Source: CAWKPF01 sp963851415
GTDB taxonomy: Bacteria; Acidobacteriota; Thermoanaerobaculia; Multivoradales; Multivoraceae
NCBI GenBank assembly: GCA_963851415.1
Contig: CAWKPF010000002.1
Span: 1,364,001 to 1,428,000, forward strand
Direction of reading: 5' to 3'
Length of the DNA: 64,000 bases
Shown here piece after piece: positions 1 to 8,970 of this stretch. A program made the translations under genes and the position numbers. Below the pieces are notes generated by a model. It was given only the letters and a program-made list of their open reading frames with translations. It was not told where the DNA came from and did no database searches. Positions within the stretch are counted from its first letter, which is position 1, and every line of letters starts with the position of its first letter.

Positions 1-490
1 GCCCAGCCTCCCCGACCGCTCCGTCCTCCACGATCAGACGACTCTGCATCAGGTGATGGGAGAGGCCGCAGTACTCGTTGCACAGCACCAGGTACTCGCC
101 CGGCTCGTCGAAGGTGACCGTCATCTCACTGACGTATCCGGGAGCCACCATGGTGTTCACATTGGTACCCACGATCTGGAAGCCGTGGATGACGTCAGGG
201 CTGGTGATGCGAAAGCGAATCGGCTCCCCCGACGGCACTCGAACGGTGGTCGGCCGGAACTGGAACATCTCCGCCACCATCACCACGCGGATCGTTCCGT
301 CCTCGAGCCGCTCCACCTTCGGATCGGCAAACTCTGTCTCCGTTCGCACCTTGAGCGGGTCGATGGTCTCGACATGGCTCGGCGGGTGAATCGCCTGCAG
401 ACTGGCCGTCAGGACCAGAGCCAGAAGAAACACGATGATCAAAGCTCCCGACATCCAGAGCCAGATCCGTTCGTAGAAATCGACTTTCAT
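1..490 (-). CDS. cbaB: Cytochrome c oxidase subunit II, ba3-type (C-terminus cut by window edge)
   Basis: The visible 163 codons encode one N-terminal membrane helix (about residues 12-32) followed by a periplasmic cupredoxin domain. The CuA-binding signature CNEYCGLSHHLM is present, with the two Cys, a His and a Met in the expected order. The single helix and short linker fit the small ba3-type (Thermus CbaB-like) subunit II rather than the two-helix aa3 type. It receives electrons from cytochrome c or a copper protein and passes them to subunit I. The ATG at 490 is preceded by GGAGAGGGAG. It lies 31 bp downstream of the subunit IIa gene; subunit I is expected just beyond the left edge. The C-terminus is missing only because of the window boundary. 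Confidence 0.9.
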   Translation of the reverse strand, partial: MKVDFYERIWLWMSGALIIVFLLALVLTASLQAIHPPSHVETIDPLKVRTETEFADPKVERLEDGTIRVVMVAEMFQFRPTTVRVPSGEPIRFRITSPDVIHGFQIVGTNVNTMVAPGYVSEMTVTFDEPGEYLVLCNEYCGLSHHLMQSRLIVEDGAVGEAG

Positions 491-521
491 TTCGCTCCCT
501 CTCCGAGTACCGAGGCACCCA

Positions 522-662
522 TCAAGTGGTCGGGGCACCGCGTCCGATCAGGGCCCAGACAAAAAGCGCCACCCAGCAGGCCGCCATCAGCAAGCCGTAG
601 ATGAGAACGATCGCGAGAGTGCCCTTGGGGTGGTCTGGAAGCTCATGCTCATTCTGGTCCAT
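522..662 (-). CDS. cbaD: Cytochrome c oxidase subunit IIa (ba3-type small subunit)
   Basis: This 46-residue single-helix protein is the first visible gene of the oxidase operon. After a short charged N-terminus comes PKGTLAIVLIYGLL, which closely matches the PKGALAVILVLTL start of the helix in Thermus ba3 subunit IIa. That small helix packs against subunits I and II and stands in for the missing first helix of subunit II. The ATG at 662 is chosen because it gives this conserved length; an upstream in-frame start at 791 would add 43 residues of low-complexity, non-conserved sequence. Subunit II follows in the same direction. The identification rests on size, helix position and the PKG motif. 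Confidence 0.8.
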   Translation of the reverse strand: MDQNEHELPDHPKGTLAIVLIYGLLMAACWVALFVWALIGRGAPTT

Positions 663-1045
663 ACAGTTCTCCCTCACACACCGCTGAACCCGTACACGCT
701 GTTTGGCTGTTTGTGTTGATGGTAGTACAAGTCGGACAACGCTCTTCCTTCCGGACGAGCCCCTGAGACTCCCCGGACCGAAAGGGAACACGCCGTCGCT
801 CGGCAGCCAGCGGCTTTGACAAGCCTCGCCAGGACCCTCTACACCCCCGTGCCGGGCGAAGCCACCCCTGCGGGTGGTGTCAAGCGTGCCCAGAAATGCG
901 GCTCGAGCTGCCCTCCGAACTTTTCGAGGGAGCCACCTGCGGGTCGGCCTCCCCGAGCTCCGAAAGTGTCACCTGCTCCGCCTCACCATCTAGCCACAGA
1001 AGTTCGGAAGGCGAGCCAAGCCGGAGGCGGCTCCGCGGGCTCTGA
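663..1045. other. Intergenic, no gene seen
   Basis: No convincing reading frame. The left part must hold the promoter of the oxidase operon. A short hairpin (CCACCC, 4-base loop, GGGTGG) at 862-877 could end transcription of the leftward gene that stops at 1046, but it has no T-run. Confidence 0.4.
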
Positions 1046-1615
1046 CTACGCGGGAGTCGACAGCTGCTGGACGAGCTCCCGAAGTGTCGGAAAGGCGTCG
1101 ACGATCTCCGACGGCACGATGCGCACGGGCGGCGGCGTCGAGAAGATCCGGTTGCGGTACGCAGCCAGTATCATCAGACGATCCCGAGTCGCCGTATCGA
1201 GTGTCACCCCTGTGGCGCGCCGCGCCGTTTCCCGAGCCCGGCCGCAGGACCGTCGCCGGTCCTCCCACCCGTGGTGCAGGTGCGGCGTGACACATTCGAG
1301 GCCTTCTTCGCTCAGCATGTCGATCGTTTCGGCGAAGCTGAGGCTCTTCGGCATCTGCACGACGTCTCGCCAGGAATCGACCTCCTCGGGCGGATGCTCG
1401 AGCAACATGCCGATCGTGGCAGGCAGGTCCTTCTTGACCGTGCGGAGTCTGAGGACGGCGAGAACCTCGGCGGCACGGACTCCGAGTTCGAGTGCGGCGC
1501 ACAGTCGGGCGAGGTCGTCTGCAGCGGCTGCGAACTCCTGCTCGGAGCCCTGCCAGAGTCGCTCTGCTTCCTGCTCCGGGGTAAGCGTGACGGCTTCCAG
1601 CGCTGCTTTCGACAT
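1046..1615 (-). CDS. Hypothetical protein, possibly HEPN-like
   Basis: 189 residues, mostly helical and acidic at the N-terminus, with balanced amino-acid use that marks it as the real frame here. I do not recognise the family. The C-terminus (a YRNRI element followed by a helix ending FPTLRELVQQL) loosely recalls HepT/HEPN proteins, which carry an RN..H motif before a final helix, but the His of that motif is not evident and no nucleotidyltransferase is adjacent. No signal peptide or membrane segment is visible. It starts at an ATG at 1615 preceded by GGAGG and is flanked by long gene-free stretches, so it looks monocistronic. Function unknown; the HEPN link is only a guess. Confidence 0.55.
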   Translation of the reverse strand: MSKAALEAVTLTPEQEAERLWQGSEQEFAAAADDLARLCAALELGVRAAEVLAVLRLRTVKKDLPATIGMLLEHPPEEVDSWRDVVQMPKSLSFAETIDMLSEEGLECVTPHLHHGWEDRRRSCGRARETARRATGVTLDTATRDRLMILAAYRNRIFSTPPPVRIVPSEIVDAFPTLRELVQQLSTPA

Positions 1616-1999
1616 GTCTCCACCTCCTCGCGTTCGGCCGAGATCGAGTCCAAGCTAAGTCAAAAACCGGGTGTTGTCCTCACCCGATGGGGCAGTTGGA
1701 TGCCGAAACTGCCTTTCGGGGCGAGAGCCGAGCGCAGCGCACGAACCAACTCGAAAGAGGTTTCGGAGGCGCGCGAGCCCATCACGGACCGGCTTCCCGC
1801 ACCGCAACAGCCCCCGAGTGCATCCCCGACCTGGAAGAGTGCGCAAGTCCACCCATCCGACGCCGCCAGGGACCACCGAGGGCGGACCCTCGGCCAGAGA
1901 TGGCACGGGATCAGGAGATCCAGCGGCGCACCATGCGGTGCGACGCGTCGACCCATAGAAGAGACGCCGGCGAAGAATCAGCGCTGCTGCTCTCGCGGC
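1616..1999. other. Intergenic, no gene seen
   Basis: About 380 bp between two leftward genes. Frames that are open here are Arg/Pro/Ser-rich shadows without codon bias. Likely the promoter region of the gene ending at 1046. No repeat or clear hairpin noticed. Confidence 0.4.
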
Positions 2000-2470
2000 T
2001 CAGTCGGACTCGGCGTCGTCGTCGGTGGCGACGGCTCCTTTGAGCGGTGCAAGGAATTGCAGCGTGAGGAAGTTGATCGCACTCAACACGACGGCGACCT
2101 CGAGGCGATTCCAGGCGACCGACATGCCGATCACTCCGGTGTTCCAGAGACTGGCGGCAGTCGCTGTGCCCGTTACGCTGCCACCCGACTTCAGGATGGC
2201 GCCTCCACCGATAAAGCCGATGCCGGTAATCAAGCCCTGGATCACCCTCGCTTCGGCGTTGGTGTCGCTGAGCACCTGCATTCCGACCAGCATGTAGCCG
2301 CACGACGCGATCGCCACCAAAGGAAACGTTCTCAGCCCCGCACTGCGTGAGGCCCGCTCGCGATTCCAGGCGATCGGCAGTGCGAGCACGTATGCCGTCG
2401 CCATCCGTAGACTGTGCGTCCACACGATGGACCAATCGATTTCCGTCTCCATGGCCTCATAGTCTGCCAT
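2000..2470 (-). CDS. MgtC/SapB family membrane protein
   Basis: 156 residues with four to five predicted membrane helices. The core GLITGIGFIGGGAILKSG followed by a GTATAASLWNTGVIGM stretch is the hallmark of the MgtC/SapB family (the glycine-rich GIGFIGGG loop and the T-A-ASLW helix). Family members are inner-membrane proteins linked to magnesium limitation, acid stress and control of the F-ATPase; this short form has only the membrane domain and no C-terminal ACT-like domain. ATG at 2470 is chosen over the upstream start at 2638 because the extra 56 residues are Arg-rich and non-membrane. A second Met six codons further in is also possible. The gene is isolated, with no neighbour in the same direction. 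Confidence 0.85.
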   Translation of the reverse strand: MADYEAMETEIDWSIVWTHSLRMATAYVLALPIAWNRERASRSAGLRTFPLVAIASCGYMLVGMQVLSDTNAEARVIQGLITGIGFIGGGAILKSGGSVTGTATAASLWNTGVIGMSVAWNRLEVAVVLSAINFLTLQFLAPLKGAVATDDDAESD

Positions 2471-2771
2471 CTCGGTTCGTCGCGTGCAGGGAGGCCCCAC
2501 GATGCCCCTGCGGGGGGCGCAGGCAGCCTGGCGCTCCGCGATCGCACGACACGACCGGTCCCGGCAAGGGTATCGGCCTCGAGATCGGCCCAAACGGAGC
2601 CCGTGAGCACGTACTGACCCCCGCGTCGCTCCTCCCAATACTCCCGTACCTTCTCGGGCGTCCCCGGCCAGATCGAGAGTGGGCGGCTGCTACGAGGCGG
2701 AGCGTGAGGCTTGTCCGCTGCACCGGGGCAATAGACTCGACCGGGATTAGACGCGCCCCAATGACCATCCC
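2471..2771. other. Divergent intergenic region
   Basis: About 300 bp between the leftward MgtC-like gene and the rightward ECF sigma gene, so it should hold both promoters. I see no gene and no unambiguous -35/-10 or operator. Confidence 0.4.
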
Positions 2772-3380
2772 GTGTCCGGCATGTGCCCCGAAGAACCCCT
2801 CCAGGGTGAGGACTCACCCGTCGCCCGAGTGACCCAGCTGCTGATCGCTCATCGCAGCGGCGACGCCAGTGCGCTCGAAGACCTCCTGCAGCTGATCTAC
2901 GAGGACCTGCGCGAGATTGCCCGGCAGCAGCTCTCGAGGCTGCGCCCCGGGAACACCCTCGACACGACCGCCCTCGTGCACGAGGCCTACCTGAAGCTCG
3001 TCGACCAGTCCCGCGTCGAGCCCAACGACCTCGAGCACTTCTTCGCCCTCGCGGCCGGCGCGATGCGCCAGATCCTCGTCGATCACGTTCGCCAACGCAC
3101 GGCGCTCAAACGGGGCGGCGGCCAGGCAACGCTGTCGCTCGACCGGGTCGAGATCGGCGTCGACGAACAAGCCGACACACTGCTCGCGCTCGACCAGGCG
3201 CTCGAAGGCCTCACCCGCAACAACCCCCGCCTCACTCGGGTCTTCGAGTGTCGCTTCTTTGCCGGGATGAGCGAGCAGGAAACGGCGCGAGCCCTGGGCC
3301 TTTCCCTCCGCACGGTACAGCGCGACTGGTTCAAGTCCCGGGCCTGGCTGCGCAAGGAGCTGCAGCACGAGGCCAGCTGA
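2772..3380 (+). CDS. ECF-family RNA polymerase sigma factor
   Basis: 202 residues from GTG (199 from the ATG at 2781). Region 2 contains LVHEAYLKLV and FFALAAGAMRQILVDHVRQR, typical of the ECF group common in Acidobacteria and Planctomycetes that is often encoded near Ser/Thr kinases. Region 4 is ECRFFAGMSEQETARALGLS followed by RTVQRDW, the DNA-recognition helix-turn-helix that reads the -35 element. No anti-sigma gene is adjacent. The next rightward gene is a membrane Ser/Thr kinase at 4988, and kinase-linked control of such sigma factors is known in related groups, so a functional link is plausible but unproven. A leftward secreted-protein gene lies between the two. Confidence 0.9.
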   Translation: MSGMCPEEPLQGEDSPVARVTQLLIAHRSGDASALEDLLQLIYEDLREIARQQLSRLRPGNTLDTTALVHEAYLKLVDQSRVEPNDLEHFFALAAGAMRQILVDHVRQRTALKRGGGQATLSLDRVEIGVDEQADTLLALDQALEGLTRNNPRLTRVFECRFFAGMSEQETARALGLSLRTVQRDWFKSRAWLRKELQHEAS

Positions 3381-3396
3381 CCGACAGAGATCGCAG

Positions 3397-4815
3397 TCAG
3401 CGAGTCACGGTATTGTCCCAGCACTCGGTGTCGCCGCTTTCGAAGTCGTCACAGAAGAACGAGCAGAAGCGATAGCCCCGACCAACGATGCCGTCGTCCA
3501 CTTCGAAACCATGCTGGGGATAGGCGTGCCAGGCGACGACGAGGTCGAAGTGGTTGCCACCGAGGTTCGCGAGCACCTGGTGGCCGGGCTCGTAGTCGTT
3601 GACCTGGAACTGCCCGCCCTCGAACTGGTTCCTCCCGAGCACGATCCGTCCGTTGACGGCGGAGTCGCTCCCATCGGAGCCGATCCCCTGCACACCTGTG
3701 CGCCACACCACCATGAAGAAGTCGACGCCACCCGCAACGCGCGGGTCGAAGTGGTCCTCCTGCGGGTGAATCGTGGAGAGGAAGAAGTCGTTGCCCTGCG
3801 GAACACCCTGGGAGTTCAGCCAGCGCGCTCGGAGGGTCGTGTGGTTGTTGACCAGATACTCGTTCGGCGACTCGAAGACCACCAGCAGATCGCCGAGCCC
3901 GTTGCTGGCCACGTCGGGCTGCCACTGCGTTCCGTCGGTCGAGGTGTTGATCTGGAGCTCGTTGCCTGCCCCGCTACCGTTGGCGTTGAACCGCCGACCC
4001 TGGATCGCATAGCCCGTGTCGGTGCCGATACTGTTGTCGCTGCGCCAGACGACGAAGAAGCCGCCCTCGGCGGTCGGCGCCAGCGCCGGGTCCTCCTGGT
4101 CGCGATCGGGATCCTGGTTGATCTGGAACTGGTTCCCGACCGGAACCCCGTTCGCGCCGACGCGTCGTGCCTGGATGCTGTAGCTACCGCAGCCGACCGC
4201 TCCCCGCGAGCAGTCCTGGGAGTCCGATTCCATCCCCTTGCGGCTCTCCCACACCACCACGAAGGTCCCGTCCTTCAGCGCCACGACCGAAGCCTCGAGA
4301 TCGTAGGCGAATACGCCCGAGGAGACCTGGGAGAGCAAACGCTCGGAGCCGTCCGGATCACCGTTCGCGTCGAAGAGCTGGCCGCGCACCCACCGCTGGT
4401 CGGTCGCGTCGTCCGCGTCGTACTCGACGCTCTGCCAGACCACGAAGAAGGCACCGTCATCCCGAACCGCGACGTCGGGATGGTCCTGCTCTCCCAAGAA
4501 GGTCGTGTTGACCATCAAGGGGTCGTCGAGGGATGAGTCGTCCCCGTCGAATCGGCGCACGAAGACGTCGTTGCGGTCGCCAGCGGAATCAGCGAAGGCC
4601 GTCCAGGCAACGATCGAGCGCCCCGTGGAGTCGACCGCGATCGCTGGAGTCGATCGGTCGACCCCGGGCTGCACGGAATCGGGACCGTCGATCCAGAACT
4701 CGTCGCGCACGTCCTTCAGGATCCCGTCGTCGGCGTGAGACGCCGTGGGTGGCGACAGAAACCAGACGAAGAGCACGACGGCCAACACAGACAGACGAAG
4801 CGGCGACACGAGCAT
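3397..4815 (-). CDS. Secreted repeat protein with C-terminal DDFESG motif
   Basis: 472 residues. The N-terminus is a signal peptide (hydrophobic LSVLAVVLFVWFLS, cleavage near SHA-DD). The body is about seven repeats of 55-65 residues, each with a core such as GAFFVVWQS, GTFVVVWES or GGFFVVWRS, followed by a GRRFNANG-type strand and an xxFQIN strand. This pattern suggests a beta-propeller, and similar repeat proteins are common in Acidobacteria. The last 20 residues hold FCDDFESGDTECW, the C-terminal motif shared with other exported proteins in this window. The ATG at 4815 has a GAGGAG site upstream; a start at 4854 would precede the signal peptide. It converges on the sigma-factor gene with 16 bp between stops. 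Function and ligand unknown. Confidence 0.8.
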   Translation of the reverse strand: MLVSPLRLSVLAVVLFVWFLSPPTASHADDGILKDVRDEFWIDGPDSVQPGVDRSTPAIAVDSTGRSIVAWTAFADSAGDRNDVFVRRFDGDDSSLDDPLMVNTTFLGEQDHPDVAVRDDGAFFVVWQSVEYDADDATDQRWVRGQLFDANGDPDGSERLLSQVSSGVFAYDLEASVVALKDGTFVVVWESRKGMESDSQDCSRGAVGCGSYSIQARRVGANGVPVGNQFQINQDPDRDQEDPALAPTAEGGFFVVWRSDNSIGTDTGYAIQGRRFNANGSGAGNELQINTSTDGTQWQPDVASNGLGDLLVVFESPNEYLVNNHTTLRARWLNSQGVPQGNDFFLSTIHPQEDHFDPRVAGGVDFFMVVWRTGVQGIGSDGSDSAVNGRIVLGRNQFEGGQFQVNDYEPGHQVLANLGGNHFDLVVAWHAYPQHGFEVDDGIVGRGYRFCSFFCDDFESGDTECWDNTVTR

Positions 4816-4987
4816 GGGCTCACTCCTCGGATTTCGCCTCCCGGTCAGCCGCAAGCGGCCACACCGGAACGGGAGACGGGGTTTCCTCCGTTCACCTCCC
4901 TATCGGTAGCCGGCCGCACAAACCGCCACCCGCCGGAAACCGAGTCGCGGCCGCGCTCCCAGAACGTTCTTCTGGTAGGTTTCCGAC

Positions 4988-7699
4988 ATGAATCCCCGTC
5001 CCGCCGGCGGACCGTCCTGGGAGAGGGTCGAGTGGGTTCTCGACCAGCTGTTCGACGACCTCCCGGACGCGGACACGAGCGTGAGACTCGCGGTGAGTCC
5101 GCGACGTCTCGACGAGCTCTGCGGCGGAGACGCGGCCCTCCGACGCGAGGTGGAGCTCTTGCTCGCCGAGGGAGGGTGGCGTGAAGATCTCTTCGACCGA
5201 GGAATCGCTGAAGCGCTCCCCGACCTCCTCGTCGAGCTCGACGTCGATGCAGGAAACGAGGAGGCGCAGTCCGGGCGGAACGATCCGCAGACGCGAATCG
5301 TGGGCCGGACGATCGACCGCTATCGACTGCTCGAGGTCCTCGGGCGCGGGGGCATGGGCGTCGTCTATCTCGCCGAGCGAGCCGACGCACAGTTCGAAAA
5401 GCTTGTCGCGTTCAAGGTCATGCCGCGGGGACTCGAAAGCGCCGAGAAGGAGCGCCGCTTCCGCATCGAGCGCCAGATCCTCGCTCGGCTGGAGCACGAC
5501 CACATCGCCCGACTGCACGACGGCGGAGTCACCGAGGAGGGTTACCCCTACCTGGCGATGGAGCTGGTCGAGGGACAGCCGATCGATCTCTACTGCGAGC
5601 GGCACGGCTTGTCTCAGCGAGAGAGGCTCCGCCTCTTCCTCGACGTCTGCGGCGCGGTCCAGCACGCGCACGAGAATCTCGTGCTGCACCGTGATCTCAA
5701 GCCCAGCAACATCCTGGTCACCGCCGACGGTCGCGTGAAGCTGCTCGACTTCGGCGTCGGCAAGATCCTCGACGACGCCGACGAGGGGGGAGACACCCGC
5801 TTCCTGCCGATGACGCCCGAGTACGCCTCCCCGGAACAGCGAGAGAACCGCGCGGCCTCGACCGCCACCGACGTCTATTCGCTGGGGCTGGTGCTGCGTC
5901 GGTTGATCACCGGAGCCCAGCCCTCAGAGCCCGATTCCTCTTCTTCGACGACGGTGCCCGGCGATCTTCAGGTGATCCTGCAGAAGGCGCTGCGCGAGTC
6001 CCCGCAGCGGCGCTTCCGCTCGGTCGGAGCGATGGCGGCCGACCTCGGGCGCTACTTGAGCGGGCGCCCGATCGAGTCCCGCCCGGCGACCGCGCGGTAT
6101 CGCCTCGAGAGGTTCGTCGCGCGTCACCGTCTGGCCACCCTGACGGCCGGGACCGTGGCACTGCTCCTGATCGCGGCGCTCGTCACGGTCCTGTGGCAGG
6201 CGCGGGTCGCTCGAGAGGAGCGCGATCGGGCGCGTCTCGAAGCCAGGAAGGCACAGACCGTCGCCGATCTTCTCGGCGGACTGTTCGCGGCCACCGACCC
6301 GAACTCCTCGTCCGCTGGCCAGGTGAGCGCCCACGATCTGCTCGAGCAAGGCGAGGCGCAGATCCGCGAGGAGCTGGTCGACCAGCCCGAAGTACGCAGC
6401 GAGCTGTTCGCGATCATCGGCTACGCCCACGCCAGCCTCGGCGACAACGAGCGCGGGACCGCGCTGCTCGAAGAGGCGGTGCGGGAGCAGCGTCAGGCGC
6501 GTCCGCTCGATGAGCTCGCCCTCGCCGACGCCCTCGAGAAGCTTGCCAGCATCTACCATGACTCGGGGGAGGTCGACCTGGCGACCGCCCGCGTCGAGGA
6601 GGCGCTCGACCTGTTGCGTAGTAGCGACACTCTCGAGTCCGAGCTGGGCGGACAATTGCTGCGCGAGCTCGGCCGCGTCCAGACCGTCGCCAACCTTCAC
6701 CACCAGGCCGAGAGCAGCTTCGCCTCGGCCCTGGAGATCTTCGAGCGGCTGGGCGCCGAGGCCGAGGTGGCCCTGACCAAGACCGATCTGGCCATCATCT
6801 ACGGCCGCACCGGCCGCGAGGAGGACGCCATTCGCCTCAACCGCGAGGCCCTTGGCGCGCTCGAGGAGCTCCACGGTGAGGATCATCCGATGGTGTCCGA
6901 CACGCGCAACAACCTGGCGGTCACCTTCCACACGCTGGGCGCATACCGAGAGGCGGAGCGCCTCTTCCGCGAGGCGGTCGCGGCCGGAGAGCGCACCTAC
7001 GGCCCCCACCATCCCACTCTCGCCAACAGCCTTTCGAATCTCGGCAAGGTGCTGATGGATCGCGGTCACTTCGAGGATGCGGCTCCCTTCGTGCGCCGAG
7101 CGGCGGAGATCCGTCGAGCCAGTTCGGCCCCAGATGCCTACACCCGCATCGCGGTCGAGATGAATCTCGCCGGGCTCGATCTCGCCCTCGGCGAGTACGA
7201 CCAGGCGATCGCGATCTACCGCAGCGGCCTCGAGCGCTTCGAGCGCCTCACCGGAGCGGACAGTGCGCCGAGCTCTCGCGTACGCAGCCTGCTCGGCATC
7301 GCGCTCCATCGGGCAGGAGACGAGGAGTCGGCCGAGCACGAGCTGGCCCGCGCCCTCGACCGACAGGCGGAGGGAACGCCGGCCATCCAGCGGGCCGAAA
7401 CCCTCACTGGACTCGGTGCAGTGCTCGCCGACCGGGGGCGGGCCGAGGAGGCCGAGCCGCTACTGCACGAAGGACTCGAGCTCTGGCTCGAGGTCCTGGC
7501 CGCCGATCACTGGCGGGTGGCCGAGGCCCGCATCGAGCTCGCCGGTGCCCTCCTGCGCAAGGCCGCGGTCACCACTTCCGACCGGTCCGAGGCGGAGCGG
7601 CTGCTCGCGCAGGCCGAGGCCGTCGAGATCGAGGGCGCCGGATTCGCGTGGATTCGAGACCGGGCCGCCCGCCTCCGAAACCGCACGGAAGAGGGGTGA
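4988..7699 (+). CDS. Membrane Ser/Thr protein kinase with TPR sensor domain
   Basis: 903 residues. An N-terminal segment of about 110 residues precedes a Hanks-type kinase domain (112-360): glycine loop GRGGMGVVY, catalytic Lys143 in VAFKV, HRDLKPSN at 235-241 and DFG at 254-256. One membrane helix follows (about 382-403). The rest, about 410-903, is a chain of tetratricopeptide repeats (for example NNLAVTFHTLGAYREAERLF and SNLGKVLMDRGHFEDAAPF), presumably outside the membrane and binding a peptide or protein partner. This kinase-TM-TPR layout is common in Acidobacteria and Planctomycetes. All catalytic residues appear intact. Its partner may be the nearby ECF sigma factor; that is inference from proximity. 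Confidence 0.92.
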   Translation: MNPRPAGGPSWERVEWVLDQLFDDLPDADTSVRLAVSPRRLDELCGGDAALRREVELLLAEGGWREDLFDRGIAEALPDLLVELDVDAGNEEAQSGRNDPQTRIVGRTIDRYRLLEVLGRGGMGVVYLAERADAQFEKLVAFKVMPRGLESAEKERRFRIERQILARLEHDHIARLHDGGVTEEGYPYLAMELVEGQPIDLYCERHGLSQRERLRLFLDVCGAVQHAHENLVLHRDLKPSNILVTADGRVKLLDFGVGKILDDADEGGDTRFLPMTPEYASPEQRENRAASTATDVYSLGLVLRRLITGAQPSEPDSSSSTTVPGDLQVILQKALRESPQRRFRSVGAMAADLGRYLSGRPIESRPATARYRLERFVARHRLATLTAGTVALLLIAALVTVLWQARVAREERDRARLEARKAQTVADLLGGLFAATDPNSSSAGQVSAHDLLEQGEAQIREELVDQPEVRSELFAIIGYAHASLGDNERGTALLEEAVREQRQARPLDELALADALEKLASIYHDSGEVDLATARVEEALDLLRSSDTLESELGGQLLRELGRVQTVANLHHQAESSFASALEIFERLGAEAEVALTKTDLAIIYGRTGREEDAIRLNREALGALEELHGEDHPMVSDTRNNLAVTFHTLGAYREAERLFREAVAAGERTYGPHHPTLANSLSNLGKVLMDRGHFEDAAPFVRRAAEIRRASSAPDAYTRIAVEMNLAGLDLALGEYDQAIAIYRSGLERFERLTGADSAPSSRVRSLLGIALHRAGDEESAEHELARALDRQAEGTPAIQRAETLTGLGAVLADRGRAEEAEPLLHEGLELWLEVLAADHWRVAEARIELAGALLRKAAVTTSDRSEAERLLAQAEAVEIEGAGFAWIRDRAARLRNRTEEG

Positions 7700-7872
7700 C
7701 GGAAGTCCGCTACACGTCCCGCCCCGCCTCAGCCCTCCACCGCCTCGTACACCGACTCCCTCCCAGGGAAGCGCCCGCGAGAGAGTCGCAGCATGGTAGG
7801 CGACCCCTGTGCCGATGACGGCGTTGGCCGCGATCACCGCCACGAGCTCGCCTCCTCCCCTCCGTTTCGGGC

Positions 7873-8355
7873 TCACAGGGCATGGCTGGGAGGTGCCAGC
7901 GAAAGTGCCAGCAACTGACGGTCGGAGGTCTCGACAAACCCCATGCGGCGACAGACGGTCTGCGCGGGACCATTGCCGGGAGCGACTTCGACGGTCATCG
8001 CGCGAACGCCGGAGGTCTCACAGAACTCCCTGGCCCGTCGCAGCGCGGCGGTGCTGAGGCCCCGGTTGCGATGCGCGGGCCGGACGAAGAGATCGTCCAC
8101 ACAGGCGACCATCCCGGCGTGCTCCATCGCGAACCTCAGGGTGAGCACGAGATGCCCCACGTCGAGCTCCTCGTCCCGGATGATCCAGGCACACCCCAGG
8201 CCGTCACGAGAGAGGAGCTCTTCGAAGGCTGCGGTCGCCAACTCGTGATCCAGCTCGAAGCCCGCTTCCCTGTAGAACTCTTCCATCAGGCTGACGAGTA
8301 CAGGCAAGTCCTTCCCGGTGGCTCGTCGTATCGGCGATGAGCTCTCGCGGGTCAT
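7873..8355 (-). CDS. GNAT family N-acetyltransferase
   Basis: 160 residues. The acetyl-CoA binding core is visible as VDDLFVRPAHRNRGLSTAAL (motif A, R/Q-x-x-G/A loop as HRNRGL) and the C-terminal strand AQTVCRRMGFVET (the N..A...Y..xGF region with Cys-Arg in place of the usual Tyr). The early EEFYREAGF motif resembles GNATs acting on small amines or amino acids. ATG at 8355 is chosen because sequence upstream in this frame is Ser/Thr/Arg-rich and overlaps the SnoaL-like gene. It starts 10 bp after that gene ends, so the two are probably cotranscribed. Substrate unknown. Confidence 0.85.
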   Translation of the reverse strand: MTRESSSPIRRATGKDLPVLVSLMEEFYREAGFELDHELATAAFEELLSRDGLGCAWIIRDEELDVGHLVLTLRFAMEHAGMVACVDDLFVRPAHRNRGLSTAALRRAREFCETSGVRAMTVEVAPGNGPAQTVCRRMGFVETSDRQLLALSLAPPSHAL

Positions 8356-8365
8356 GGCACTGCCG

Positions 8366-8752
8366 TCAGAACATGGTGTTCTGGTTTGCGGACTCTTCGG
8401 GTACGACTTGCAGTACGTCCCAATGCTCGACGATCCTCCCCTCGTCATCGAGCCGGAAGATGTCGATTCCCGCCCAGTCCCGGTCGCCCGGCCATTCCTG
8501 GTGGCAGTGCAGCACCACGTGGTCGCCTTCGGCGAGGACGCGTTTGAACCGGACGCGCTTTCCCGGATACTCCCTCGCCATTCGCTCGAAGTACTCGATG
8601 AAGGCTTGCTTGCCGTCGGCCACCGCTGGGTTGTGTTGGATGTAGACGTCCCCGGCGTAACGCTCGATCGCATCCGCCGGCCTGCACTGGTTGAACATCA
8701 AGTCATAGAAGGCCGTGACGGTTTCCTTGTTCCGCTCGAGGCGTTCGTTCAT
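8366..8752 (-). CDS. SnoaL-like / NTF2-fold protein
   Basis: 128 residues of the SnoaL-like polyketide-cyclase/ester-hydrolase type. Typical features are the N-terminal helix NKETVTAFYDLMFN, the VYIQHNPAVADG loop, and the C-terminal strands DIFRLDDEGRIVEHWDVLQ. The fold is a small cone-shaped alpha+beta barrel whose pocket chemistry varies, so substrate cannot be read from sequence. The family is frequent as a detoxification or accessory protein. Likely first gene of a two-gene unit with the GNAT gene 10 bp downstream. Confidence 0.85.
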   Translation of the reverse strand: MNERLERNKETVTAFYDLMFNQCRPADAIERYAGDVYIQHNPAVADGKQAFIEYFERMAREYPGKRVRFKRVLAEGDHVVLHCHQEWPGDRDWAGIDIFRLDDEGRIVEHWDVLQVVPEESANQNTMF

Positions 8753-8970
8753 CGGTCAGGCTCCTGACAGGTCTGCGCGCGAGCAGACGAGAGTCCTTCT
8801 CCACTCCCACTCCTCGACACACTACCTCCCGGAAGCGATACTGGTCGATCCTTCGAACCAGCGCCTCGAGCAGGGGGTGCGCCTCGAGTCCCAGTGGCCA
8901 GTGCCGGCTGCGCGCCCTTGTCAGGCACCGCGATCGAGTGCGTAGACCTTCGTCTGGCCGCAGCGAGACC

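Noticed and set aside
1271..2350. 359-codon plus-strand frame
   Set aside because: Runs across the opposite strand of two real minus-strand genes and the gap between them; Arg/Ser-rich with no domain.
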